This document shows, in pieces, positions 1 to 12,700 of a DNA stretch of 64,000 nt. The number at the start of each line of letters is the position of its first letter. Within the stretch, counting starts at the first letter, position 1. The notes under the pieces are model-generated. The model saw only the letters and a list, made by a program, of their open reading frames with translations. It ran no database searches and was not told where the DNA came from. This stretch comes from Undaria pinnatifida. Taxonomy: Eukaryota; Sar; Phaeophyceae; Laminariales; Alariaceae. A program made the translations under genes and the position numbers. Location: positions 16,221,355 through 16,285,354 of the forward strand of contig JABAKD010000010.1 in assembly GCA_012845835.1 (NCBI GenBank). The letters are read 5' to 3'.

Positions 1-774
1 AAGGTTGATACAGAGGCTGTGAGAGGGCGTCGTAGGAGTAGTCGCGTTGCGCCGTTGCACTGGACCATGACCGTGAAGAGCCTTGGGCACGAGACCAGGC
101 AGCAGTGGATCCACACTCTTTTTTGTTTCCCGGTCCATGCGCACGTGAAACCTCTTTGGGCGCCAATATGTTATGATACCCGTACGTGCCTCGTACCACT
201 GGTACTTCCTGTATAACGCCGTTTTGTATGCTTGTATACCTGATCCGATCTGTACCCGGGGTACCGCTCACGTCAGATTTTTATTTCAGAAACCTTTAGT
301 TTACCTGGTACCTGGTACCTGGTATGACAGCATATACCACCAGGGACGTTGTGTATCGCAACACTCGATGAAAAATCGAGGAGCAGTGGGATTGCCTATG
401 CGCGATAAAACTTGAAGGCAAGAACCGGGGGGAAGGGACAACACCTGTGACCACGGCTTGTCCACAAGCTGGAAAGTTGATGCGTGAGAAAAAAAAAAAA
501 AAAAAATCGCATCACGCAAGTGTACCACCCGGGGGATGGCATATTTCAAATCCCCAAACTACCCGATTTATCACCCGGGGTACGTTGAATACCACACCCC
601 CTGCGGTGTCATGCCTCATACCAAGCACCTGGTAGTCGGTATGACACCCCCAAGATATCTTCTGACGTTCGAGCTGCTGTGAAACATGCTAATAATGTTT
701 ATGGGGTGTAAAACCCCCGAGAAATCGATGTACCCCCGTCGCATCGTATGACCTTTGCGAATGTAACAGGTCAG

Positions 775-3700
775 TCGCGCTTCCGTATACAAGCAACTGC
801 TCGAGAACGCCCTGCGGGCGTTGCTGGACCAAATCCCCCACCTCACCGAGGAACGCATGCTGCTTCTCCTCAACGATTCCTTCCGGTGAGGGAGCTAACG
901 AGCCAAACTGGCAACCCCGGCGCGAGACAAGCAGAGGCAAAACCTCGTCGCCGTTACTCGCGAACCGTAACAACGCCACCGCCATTACCAGAGTATAGCC
1001 GTTACCCTACACCATTTTCAAATTGCGCCCGTTTGAGCGCTGATTGTGAAGTATACATGGAACGAGGTGTGGAAGATTGAACGTGGGAAATCTGGGATTT
1101 GGGCAGCGGTATTGAATCAAAATATGTTGGAGGCATGTTTGGTTGGGTGATACAGGTTGGGTACAGCAGGTAGGCTGAGTGTGGGTTTGGTTACGTTAGT
1201 TGCACAAGGTTGAAAGCTTAAACCTGGTGACCCACCGCGCCCCAGGTACGCGACGCAGCCGGAACTCAAGAGCGTGCCGCTGAAGATCATCACCAGCATG
1301 TCAGCCGTTCCAGACAAGGTGGGGGGAGGGGGGCTCGTATGTGTTGAAATATTACAAACCTCATATATTGACAAGTGTTGATACTCTCTTTTTGTAAAAC
1401 AACCTTAAACGCCTCTCCGTTTAAGTATGTTATAATTTCTATAAAAATTGCAAGATTACTAGTTGCAGACGTGGCCCAACACGTTTTATTCTCGAACGTT
1501 AGTTGGTGTTTGTTTCTCAATAACTCAAAGGACTCCGAATTGAAGGGGGGATGCTGTCGCAACCTGCTGGTTGTGTTACAGCAGCAGCAGCTTCAGTATC
1601 ATCATCTGCAGCAGCCCTTCGACGGGCAGAATCATTTATTCTTCCACCAATGGGCAAATCGCGCCGAAGTAACCACTACGTACCATACCTCACCCGCGTG
1701 TCGCTTTTCGTCAACCATTGGGTCGCCCTTATTTATTGGTATCGCTTCATGCGGGAGAAAAACGTTCGAGATCCCTCGAAGCTGACCTTCTTTCAAAGCA
1801 CGTTTGTTTGGAAAAATTACTTCGAAATAAAGTGGGCAGTTTTTTTGTGGTAGTGAAGATTAACACAACTCGGGAACGAAGTCCTCTGCTCCGTCTCTGT
1901 TTCCATGGTAATCATAACCTAATCCATGCCCTTGCGCGATCTGATGGGGTTTTATCAACTCTGTTCGCGTCGAACATATGGAACGAGCCCCCCCCCCCCC
2001 CTCCCGACGTACTCCGTCCCGGCAGTGCGCGGGTGCGAGGCTCTATGATCTTAAGACTACGGCTATGCATGAAATGAGTACCCCCCCCCCCCCCAACCCC
2101 GCCCCGTTCCTCCTTACGTTCCCTTGGGAAAACGTTAACGTTCCATTCTCCGGTCACAGGTACTTGAGAAAATAATCGAGCTGCAGACGCACGAGCCGAG
2201 TCAGTTCGAGGAGCTAGGCTTGCCCCTTGCCATCAAGCGCCTTGCTTGGGAAAAAGACGCGACGCTGTTCGTAAGGATAGCGTCGCCCCACGCGAGCAAA
2301 TACATCTCCAGCGAGTACACGCCAAAGATGATCGTCGCGTCCCAGCAGGTATGTAGGTGGCGAGGCAGAGCAAGCAATGTCCAACGTTTGTGTCCTGATC
2401 CCCCCCCCCCCCCTTTCGTCTAACCTGGAGCTTTTGATGTCGGGGGCTGCTTCGGACACATGCTGCGGCAGAGGTGTACCAGTTCCTTTGTGATGGTTGA
2501 TGAGTCATCCCACGGTAGGGGTACAGAATATTCCGAGCATTTTCTGAGCTCCTAACACGAGGCGAACTCGATATCTCGCCCGAAGCATGACCTCGAAGGC
2601 ATTCGTTCGTGCAACCCGACCAACGTCATCTATGCGCTATTAGTAGCACTAGAACACATATACTCGTAGCACTATTTTGGTCACCGATAGTACCACGCTT
2701 GGGGGGCTCAACCAATCAGAACGGCAGAAACGTTTGGCCCAAGAAAGGGTAACCCCTGTTGCGGGATGACTCTCCATCGTTCAGAAACAGAATTAGCCTA
2801 ACCGCGTGCTGCCTCTACCGTATTGCGCGTGTTTGCGCAGTATCTGGTACAGCTGTGTAGCGACTCGAAGATGGCGAACGCTTCCTTTGACGTTTTATGT
2901 GCTCGCTAAATCGCGTCCCCTTAGAAAAGCTCTCGCTGCCCTTGACCAACGCCTGGGCCGTGTTTTGGATATTCATGTTGAAGGCCCCAACGGTCCAGAC
3001 TTTCCCTTGCAGGATGGTGGGTTTATATCCTAGGTGCGTTGACGCGTACTACGTTAGAGGCGCACTGGCTTTTTTTTTTTCGCCTTCTGAGGGTGGTGGC
3101 TTGAGAAGCTCCATATACTTGACCCGAAAACTGAGGTTTGAGAAAAACTGAAAGAGCAGCCCGATAAATAAAAAGCCATGGCCTACAATAGGTACACAAG
3201 TTCATGTTGCGAAACAAAAATTGACGTATTTCGACGATTCCTGGTTAAGAAGCCCCCCCGGCCATTCACATAATATTTGAGCCGAAAAAATGCTACCTCT
3301 GTCGTATGTAGCGCGCCTCCGCTGTTTTTCCGGAACAGCACAATACAGTGGGTACCTCGATTTAAGAGCGCCCCCGCGACAAGCCGAAACAAGCGCTCGT
3401 AACTGCACATTGCTCTTATCTGTGTTGGGAAATATATAGCTTTTAGTATGGTCGGGACGTGCCGATTTGACCGCTCTTAAGTTCCGAATGCTCTTATCCT
3501 GGAGGGGGAGGGGCGTACTCATTTGTTGCTTGCCTTATTCATCTGACCATTGACTGGGCGCTCTTTAACCGGGGTACCCACTTTAGTTTGTATGAAGCGA
3601 GTTCGACGCGTGTTGGCGATGGGGGTAGCATTTTTTTTCGGCCTGGCTTTTCCCTACTGTTGGGATTTCTCAACGTTTCTTAACAAGCTACCGCGTATAT

Positions 3701-6700
3701 TTGGAACTGCCGTTTGTGTCTTCTCGGCTAACATGCTACCGCTTATCACAGGAAATCCCGTTTGTGACTTCTCGGCTAACATGCTACCGCGTATCATTGG
3801 AAGTTCCGTTTGTGTGTCACGATATTTTGTAAAATCACAAGCTTCCCCTTCTTCGGGATGTGGTTGGCTTGAATTGAAATCCCGAGGGGGGGGGGGGCGG
3901 GTCGCAAAGTTGAGCAGAAGGGGAAAAACTCCTGACGACTAAAGAAAACTACGAAAAAAGAAAATTGCCACCAGCAACCGCCGCACAAGCAAGCAAGAAA
4001 ATCCGGCAAGCAGTGTGTAGCTTGGTCTATTTCAAATACGTCAGCTGCCAGTTCGATCATCTTAGTGGTCGATACTCATCTTTGCAAAGCTGCGTGATAC
4101 TCCGGTCGCTCGTTTTTACGGATGCGTTACTCTTTGAATATATGACTCCTGGATGCTGCGAGGGTCAACATGACAATTTTTATACCAAGGGCGATTTCGG
4201 TCCATAATCGTTCTGCGCACTGATCCTATATGGTGACCCGTCGTATGGAGAGGGAAAAAACTGAAACTCGTGTACACACCCACCTGGTATTTCGTCCAAC
4301 GAAACTAAGGTATCACGCGACCCGCATTAACCCCTTTAGAGCCCCAGAACCCCTCTCTATACTAGTTCCAAGCACTTTTCCCCCCAACGGGTTTCCAGTT
4401 ATAAAAGGTGTTCAGAATGTTTCGCGATGTTGCTCGTTGTATACCTATTTATATACGGTGGGATTAATCATCATTGTTTATCAAAAGTCAGTTTTGGGTG
4501 AAGTAGAGAGTGCCTTAACCCTTTTAGAGCCCCCAAAAAATCCTCCCTATACTACTTCCAAGTATTGTGTCCCCACAAACGGGTTTCCAATCGTGAAGGC
4601 GTCAAAATGAGGAACCTCAGAAAAAAATGGTTGTCACCTCCGTCATATCATAGCACGCGTCTTTCTCCCCATGGTAACCGCTACCAGGTACTCACTGTGA
4701 TGCGGAGCCATCTGTTCTCGGTCAAATGGGTTTCCTGGGTCGATCCTGTCCTTCCTTGCCACTGGACTCGTCTGCTGTCGAAAATTGCCTCTTCCGAGCT
4801 TTTATTGTTGCGCGACACAAACCGGGGAACATCGACCAGCGCAAAACTCACGAGCATGTTGTTGATTGAAACCAAACTCACACCGTTGCGAAAACACGTT
4901 TGTTGGCTTGGCCCACATCGTCCCATATTTTGTCCCCCTGAGATTCGCAAAGGCGTTTTGGTTACTCCCATCTCGTATCCCTCTATTTAATAGACTACCT
5001 GGCCAGGTAGATTCTTCGTATTGCCAGGTTTTTTCATTTTTCAATTGTTCGCTTTTTTCAATTGCGCGTGGTTGTCCGTCTGCGTGCATGCGCGCGTGCG
5101 TTGTATTTTCCACTTTTTGACTTTTCAGGTGAGGTTCTACAAGCACCTGGACACCATCAAGCGGCGAAAGCTTATGGGCCCCGAGCGAATCAACGCTCTG
5201 GCGGAGTGTACGGGAGGACGGCCCATTCTTATCGGGTAAGACCGTTTCAATGACCCGATGACGGAATATAATCGATATACCCTGGTAGTGATCAGTCATC
5301 CCTTTTTTTTTACGACCCCCGCCGAGAGCAGGCATTCGCCAGCAATATAAAGGCTGCTTGTTTTCTACCAGTCACGCACGTTACACCAGAGCACCGTTCG
5401 CTGTGATCTATTAATACAACAGAGTTAAATCCGCGTAGCAACAGCAACAGACAACAACCAAAGACGAACGAACGGCCAGAGCCACACGGCCGCTCTGCCA
5501 ATCACACCGTGTGGCTTTCCTGCCACGCCTTTCTCTCTCTTGCCTCCAACAGTCCCCCGGACGGGGGCGGCCTTCCTTATGCTGGCTTTGTCCATTGTCT
5601 TTTAAGGTGGAAAAGTGTATTTTGAGTCATCGTTGCCAATTATTAGTGTACATACAAATACCAGGTGCATATGTAGTGGTTTTCGCGTACAACACGAGCT
5701 CTACTGGTTGCTCCGCCTTCTCCTCCTGCTTGAACGAACAGTTTCCTGTCCAGCGACATCGCCGACAAGATCAAGGGCGAGTCGTCCCTCTCCAAGGCGG
5801 GGATGTGGGCCACTGTCCTCACCCCCGTCTCCTTAACCGCCTTATCGTCTCTGCGGATCCTGAAAGTACTCAATAAACCAACTGGAAATCTTTCCTATGC
5901 GTTGGTGTTGCACCCTTTGCTGGTTATCGCTAACAGCACACCGCTACTGTGCTGCTTGGTTGCTCCGCCTAACCTCACGCTTACAGTTATTATAACATGT
6001 GCGATGACGTCGCAGAAAAGGTTACGGACGAGTCCTCCCTCTCCAAGGCCGGGGATGTGCCCCCCCCTTGTCACCGCCATATCGTCTCCACAAACCTCAA
6101 AATCAATTCATTAGCGCAATTTTTACCCCCGTACCAGATGTCGATTGTCTTGGTTTCCACCTATTTATTTTGTTGTGGCTAACAGCATACCCACTCTGCT
6201 GGTTGGTATTCCCGCGTTTTCATACTTGAACAGGTTACCTGTGCTAGTGGGTTTGCCAACAGCTATTATCTAAAGCCGATTTTCCGGTATATACACCAGG
6301 TGCCAGCTAAATTCTTACTGTTTTTTGCCACATGACAGTACACCACTCTGCTGCTTTTTCTGGCGATTCTTGTTCCGTTGAACAGTTACCTGTGTGACGA
6401 CATTGCAGACAAGTTCAAGGACGAGTCTTCCCTCTCAAAGGCGGGGATGTGGGCCACCCTCCTCACCGACGTCCTCGTAACCGCCAGGGAGCGAGCGTAC
6501 GGGAGCATCGCCGACCAGTCCGTGGACCGCCTCTGCGCTCTTGCGTCGCGCCTGGACCTGGCCGTCAGGGAAGACGTATTCGGAGACGCCGCTGTTAGGG
6601 ATGTACAGCGGTGAGTAGATAGACTAGACGCATGCTGCAGTGAGGAGATGACGCGTGCTACGATAGAGGTTTCTCACTTTCGGAGGTTAAGACATGTCCT

Positions 6701-9700
6701 TCTTAACCCAAAAACTGATTTGGACAGAAACAACGAATGAATGGTGGTGGCAGGGGGTGGTATAAAACCAGTATAAAAGGACAACGACGACTTTCGTCGT
6801 TAATATTGCTGACAAGCCCATCACAACACCACAAAACGCAGAAGAACACGGAACACAAACAGACGTCGTGTAGAAGCAACGAAAAGCAGAACCTAATTAC
6901 AACGACCTCAACGCAACACAGCAGTATAGCACAGCAGTATAGGCACATTATGTAAGATATACCATCATCTACGACCACATACTTTTCTTCTGTCTGTAGC
7001 TCTGTAGCCGGATGGTATATATGATGCCATATTGTTGTTGTTTGCGTGCGAGGGTGTAGTTCGTCACGCCGTTTGATTTGAATCGCAGCGGTTTGAATTT
7101 TATGGTTTTGTAAGGACGAGGAGGGTTTTTTGGGAAGGAATTTTTTTGTCCGCAGCCCAGGGCACAACGAAGTGAAATGTTTGTGTGTTGTGTTTTTTTT
7201 TTTTTTTGTTGTCCCGCATCGTGATGTAGCAGGATCGAACAGCAGAGGCGCAAACGTTCCAGCGCATGCACCACCAGCGCTGGGTTGGCAGGCCAGCCGA
7301 AGGGTGCTTGTATGCTACTACTAGCAGTGTAGAGTGTGTTGGTGTTCGTTCGTGTGTGTGTCCCAAAATGCACCCACGAGGTGGTTGTTTGCGTGCGAGG
7401 GTGTATTAATAGTTCGTCACGCCGTTTGATTTGAATCGCAGCCGTTTGAATTTTATGGGTTTGTAAGGACGAGGAGGGTTTTTTGGGAAGGAATTTTTTT
7501 GTCCGCAGCCCAGGGCACAACGAAGTGAAATGTTTGTGTGTTGTGTTGTTGTTTTTTTTGTTGTCCCGCATCGTGATGTAGCAGGATCGAACAGCAGAGG
7601 CGCAAACGTTCCAGCGCATGCACCACCAGCGCTGGGTTGGCAGGCCAGCCGAAGGGTGCTTGTATGCTACTACTAGCAGTGTAGAGTGTGTTGGTGTTCG
7701 TGTGTGTGTCCCAAAATGCACCCACGAGGTGGTTGTTTGCGTGCGAGGGTGTAGTTCGTCACGCCGTTTGATTTGAATCGCAGCCGTTTGAATTTTATGG
7801 TTTTGTAAGGACGAGGAGGGTTTTTTGGGAAGGGATTTTTTTGTCCGCAGCCCAGGGCACAACGAAGTGAAATGTTTGTGTGTTGTGTTGTTGTTTTTTT
7901 TGTTGTCCCGCATCCCGCATCGTGATGTAGCAGGATCGAACAGCAGAGGCGCAAACGTTCAAGCGCATGCACCACCAGCGCTGGGTTGGCAGGCCAGCCG
8001 AAGGGTGCTTGTATGCTACTACTAGCAGTGTAGAGTGTGTTGGTGTTCGTGTGTGTGTCCCAAAATGCACCCACGAGGTGGTTGTTTGCGTGCGAGGGTG
8101 TAGTTCGTCACGCCGTTTAATTTGAATCGCAGCCGTTTGAATTTTATGGTTTTGTAAGGACGAGGAGGGTTTTTTGGGAAGGGATTTTTTTGTCCGCAGC
8201 CCAGGGCACAACGAAGTGAAATGTTTGTGTGTTGTGTTGTTGTTTTTTTTGTTGTCCCGCATCGTGATGTAGCAGGATCGAACAGCAGAGGCGCAAACGT
8301 TCAAGCGCATGCACCACCAGCGCTGGGTTGGCAGGCCAGCCGAAGGGTGCTTGTATGCTACTACTAGCAGTGTAGAGTGTGTTGGTGTTCGTGTGTGTGT
8401 CCCAGAATGCACCACCCCCACTGGGTTGGCAGGGCAGCCGAACGGTGCTTGGATGCTAGTAGCAGTGTCGGGGGGGGGCGACGCGCCCCCCCCCGAACCC
8501 CCCCCCCCGGGCCCGACACAGTGTGCGTTGGAAGGACCCTCACCAGTGTGCGTTCGAAAAAGTACATGGAAAAACTATAGTATGTATTTTTAACAAGAAC
8601 ACAAAAAAAACTGCTACAAGCTTGAAAAATGCCATGGCCTAGGTACACAACGAGAATCTCCAGGCAAAAAAAAATGGCCTATTATTATTTTTTTGTTTTC
8701 CGACGATTTTGGGTTAAGGAGCCCCGTCATTTCATCAGAAAAAAAACATTTTTTTCAGACGAAAAAGTGGACACCGTAGACCAAGGGCACGGTATGGTAT
8801 TTGTAGGGGGGATGTTATAATGATGTTATGATGGTGTTACGATGTACCGGTGCCCCCTATTTTCCCACGAGTGACTCTTGAACTTCACTTGACAAGAATA
8901 CTCTCAAGGCGGTTGCGTTTGGCGCAGCGTAGCTAACCGTTCCATTGCGGATTTTTTATCGCAAAAATTAAGACAGAAGGAAAGCTCAAGACCACGACCG
9001 CGGAGGCACGGGGGGGTCACTCGCGCGAGTGACCCCGAGCCATTGCGGAAACCAACCCCGAGAGTGACCCTCTTTTACCGTAGCCTTGCCCTGTACCTCG
9101 ATTTAAGAGCGCCGAAGATAAGAGCATTCAGGACTTGACTGTTTTAGAGCTGCGTCCACGCTTTTGGCAACGAAGGTCTTGGAAAAGGTACGGGATAACG
9201 TTGGTCAGCTCTAAAAGGGGGCTTGAGAACGGTCGAATGAGAATCAGCATGTTCCGCCTGTTTTATTTACGAAAATCAATCTGTTGCCTCCTGCGGACAA
9301 GATCAATGTGTAGTTAAGATTGCGCTTGTTTTGGGCTTTTGTCACCGGGAATGCTCGTACGTCGGGGTAACCGCTGCTGTAGTAGTACCTGGTATCGAAT
9401 ATGGTGGCGCCATCCACCGTCGGCATGCCTAAGCGGCCGGGGGGAGGGGGGAGGGGGGAGGGGGGGAGGGGGGGGGAGGGGGGAGGGGGGAGCGGGGGAG
9501 GGGGGAGCGGGGGAGGGGGGGAGGGGGGACGGGGGGAGGGGGGGGGGGGAAGGGGGGAGGGGGGAGGGGGGAGGGGGGGATGGGGGCACTTTTTGGATGA
9601 AATAATGACTGAACGACGAGGCGTCTCACAACCCCAAAGCTGTCGGAAGAACGAAATATGTGTACCTGGGCCACGGGTTTTGTACGTCGAATTGCTAGAG

Positions 9701-12700
9701 CTGTGAGTCGGCACGACTTAAGTCACCAACTAGTTACTAGTGGGGCTAATAGTTAGTCGTTTTACGGAAGTGCCGACTATCCGATTTATTGGGTTTCCAT
9801 ACTCGGAGGAAGGACTGTTTAATTCGGAGTGCGTTTTTTCCTTTTTCGGGAGGGTCCCCCTCGGCCGGGGGGGGCTGTTATGGCTTGCTTCGCTCTCCTG
9901 ACTTAAGTCGGAAAGTGGGCTTGCTGATCATAAGGTGGTTTCCCCGGCCGACTTGCGGATTAAAGTCACTTGGTTGGCTAACGGCACCTACCGATTAGTT
10001 TTTGGTCGTGAAATACTGCCGACTCACAACTCTACGAATTGCGCTTTCAGTTTGCTACAATAAAAAAAGCAAACGTTTTTGTGGGTGAGGTATATAGTAG
10101 AATGTTTTATCATGCCACCACCCTCAGAAGGAAAATACAATGGTTGGAGTATCTCTACCGCGTTGACCTTTTTTGTTTCAGTAATTTACCACCGAAGCGT
10201 ATTTGCATCATAAGAAACGTCCCGTGTTCGCCACTTGCCTCAAGAATAATGCCGTACCGAATCTTGTTTTATGCCAGGAAGAAGGATACCGAAGCTTACT
10301 TTTGTGCCAGAAAAGAAGGATAAGCCTCGTGTGTCTCGTTAGCCTCTGATTCGCTAACCGGATGGTGATTTTTTTTAGTAAGTATGTCCGTTGTCCGCGT
10401 TGACCTCTGATTGGTTGAGCTGCGTTCGATCCCCGAACAACCCCCCTGCCTTTTTTTCTCCCCGTCGATTTTTTGTTGTGTTTGTTTTCACCTGGCGCAG
10501 TCTGTTCCGCGAGGCTACAGGGATCGTGGAAGGGCAGCAGGAGGTAGCCAAGGGGACCAAGCGGGCAGCCGCTCTCGATAAGGCCAAGGCAGAGGACGAG
10601 AGCACCAAGCTCCGTAAGGTGGATGCGGATGGTATTTATTGTATTTTTTTATTTTCCGGCGTTCTATCGTAGGTCCGATAATTTTCTTGGGTTTGTCAAG
10701 GTTACGATTAGACTTGGAGTTAGGGCTCAACCTCGAGTGCACTTTCAATGATTTTTTCGTAGCTGGGCCAAGGACATATGCTAAGTTCAATCTATTTTGT
10801 CTTAGCTGGGCCAAGGACATACTGTAAATCTGCATCCTTGTATGTTTTGCCTTCTAAGGGCGGTTACTTGAAGAGCTCTATGATACACCTCACCCAAGAA
10901 TAATTTTGAGCAAACAGAAAGTACACCCCGATTGATATACTCATGGCCTAGGTACACAAAAAAAACACATTGCGAAACAAGAACGGCATTCCGACGATTT
11001 TGGGTTAAGGTTAACGCCTTTACAACTGGAAACCCTTTCTTTTTTCATATTTATTTGAAATTAGTATAGGGAGAGGTTTGGGGGCTCTCAAGGGGTTGAG
11101 GTGGGTTAAGAAGTGCCGTCTTTCAGAAAAAAAAAAGCCAAAAAAGTGATACATCTATCGTAGCATGCTTCCAAGGTCTGTACAGCCCTCAACCAACCTA
11201 CCAACAACAGCGGACCAACCAACCAACCAACCAACTGACCACAATGGTCTTCGTGCTCCGCTTTTCCGGTCACTCTCGCACAACGTTCCTGCGCGTCCCT
11301 TTTTGTAAACGAGCGCCACCGCCTCCGCCGCCGCCGCCGCTGCCGCCACCACCGCGTTCTTCCTCTTGACCCTGTAGCAATCACCATGCAAATTATCCCG
11401 CACTTAGTCCAAGTAAGTTGCCCCGAAAAACGACGGTGGGTTTCTGAGAGGGTTTGCTGCGTTGCCCGGCAACCTCAGACGTTGAAGTCGACGTGGTCGC
11501 TGGGTGTCCAGGACGGATAGCAATACTCGTCGTGGGTTCAAGAAACCAACCAACCACAAATCTACCACACACCCAACCAACCAACCAAATCAACAACCAT
11601 ATCACCAACCAGATATGAACCCGCGCGCAAACATTCATCAGATATATCAACCAACCAACCAACCAACCAACCAACCGATCAACCAACCAACGCGTTGTCT
11701 GGTAACCTCAGACGCTGAAGTCGGCGTGGTCGGCGGTATCGAAGATGGACACCAACAGCTGGTTCAAGGAGGCGGTGACGGAGGCCATCGCGGTGGGCTA
11801 CCACAAGGTCGTCAAGGTGCCGATGGACCTCGGTACCATCCTAAAAAAGGTGCGGCATACTCTTCGATGTTCATAGTTTTTTTTCTGTTAGTATATACAC
11901 GGAAGTCTCGACTAATGGTAGCACCAAGTATATGCACTATTGATTTATGCACGAAGTCTAAACTCGAAGTAGTGTCAAGTAGCATTTCATTTGTTTTACT
12001 AGTTTGTCGTACCAGGCGTCATATTGAGTAGTTTTTGTTAAGAGTTTTCTAACACTTGAGCTTAGTCTACTTCGTGTGCCCGAAGACGGAAAATATTTAA
12101 TTTGAAGTATAAAATATTAAAAAGCCAATATTTGTGGGCATTATTTGTTGCATATTTTGTTGAACGCCCGAAGACGGAAAAACGGCAGAAACTGTTTATT
12201 GTGTGAATGGTTTTACAATTCATGTTAAAAGTTTCACGGTGAGCGACCACAGGTCGTCAAGGTGCCCATGGACCTCGGTATCGTCCTCAAAAAGGTGCGG
12301 CATGCTTGTTACTCGTACTCGTAATGGTTTTAACAACGAGCACTCGAAGCCAGAGTAGTGTTCTCTAAAACGTTCCAATATAGTTCAACTATATACCATG
12401 GTACTTGGTATGGTTGAAACTAAATGGCGTCAAGTACCTTGTATTGTAATACTTCGAAGTGTGATTTAAACTGCGGATAGTGTTGGATTACAATAAGAAC
12501 TCTGACTAGAGGACGTTTTGTTTTGTTCGCCTTCCCCTATCCCTACTTTCTAGATTAAAGGCGGAGGGTACCCCAGCTTCGGCGATTTCGACCGCGACCT
12601 CAAACTCATGTGGGAGAATTGCCGCTTGTACAACTCTGAGGTGAGTTGCCCCAAAAAATATCTGAGTCCAAGGCCTTTTTTCCGTCGCTTGTGCGACTCT

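Noticed and set aside
1..774. First exon of the NELF-B-like gene near 1-220
   Set aside because: An open frame exists, but no text matches the expected N-terminus and no donor leaves the two-base phase needed for 775.
7100..8421. Long antisense open frames (up to about 314 codons) over the 348-bp satellite
   Set aside because: They repeat the same peptide with the DNA period, occur in more than one frame and have no family motif; best explained by the codon-multiple repeat length.
9244..9714. Proline-rich antisense frames over the G-rich tract
   Set aside because: Pure translation of the GGGGGA repeat in all three frames.
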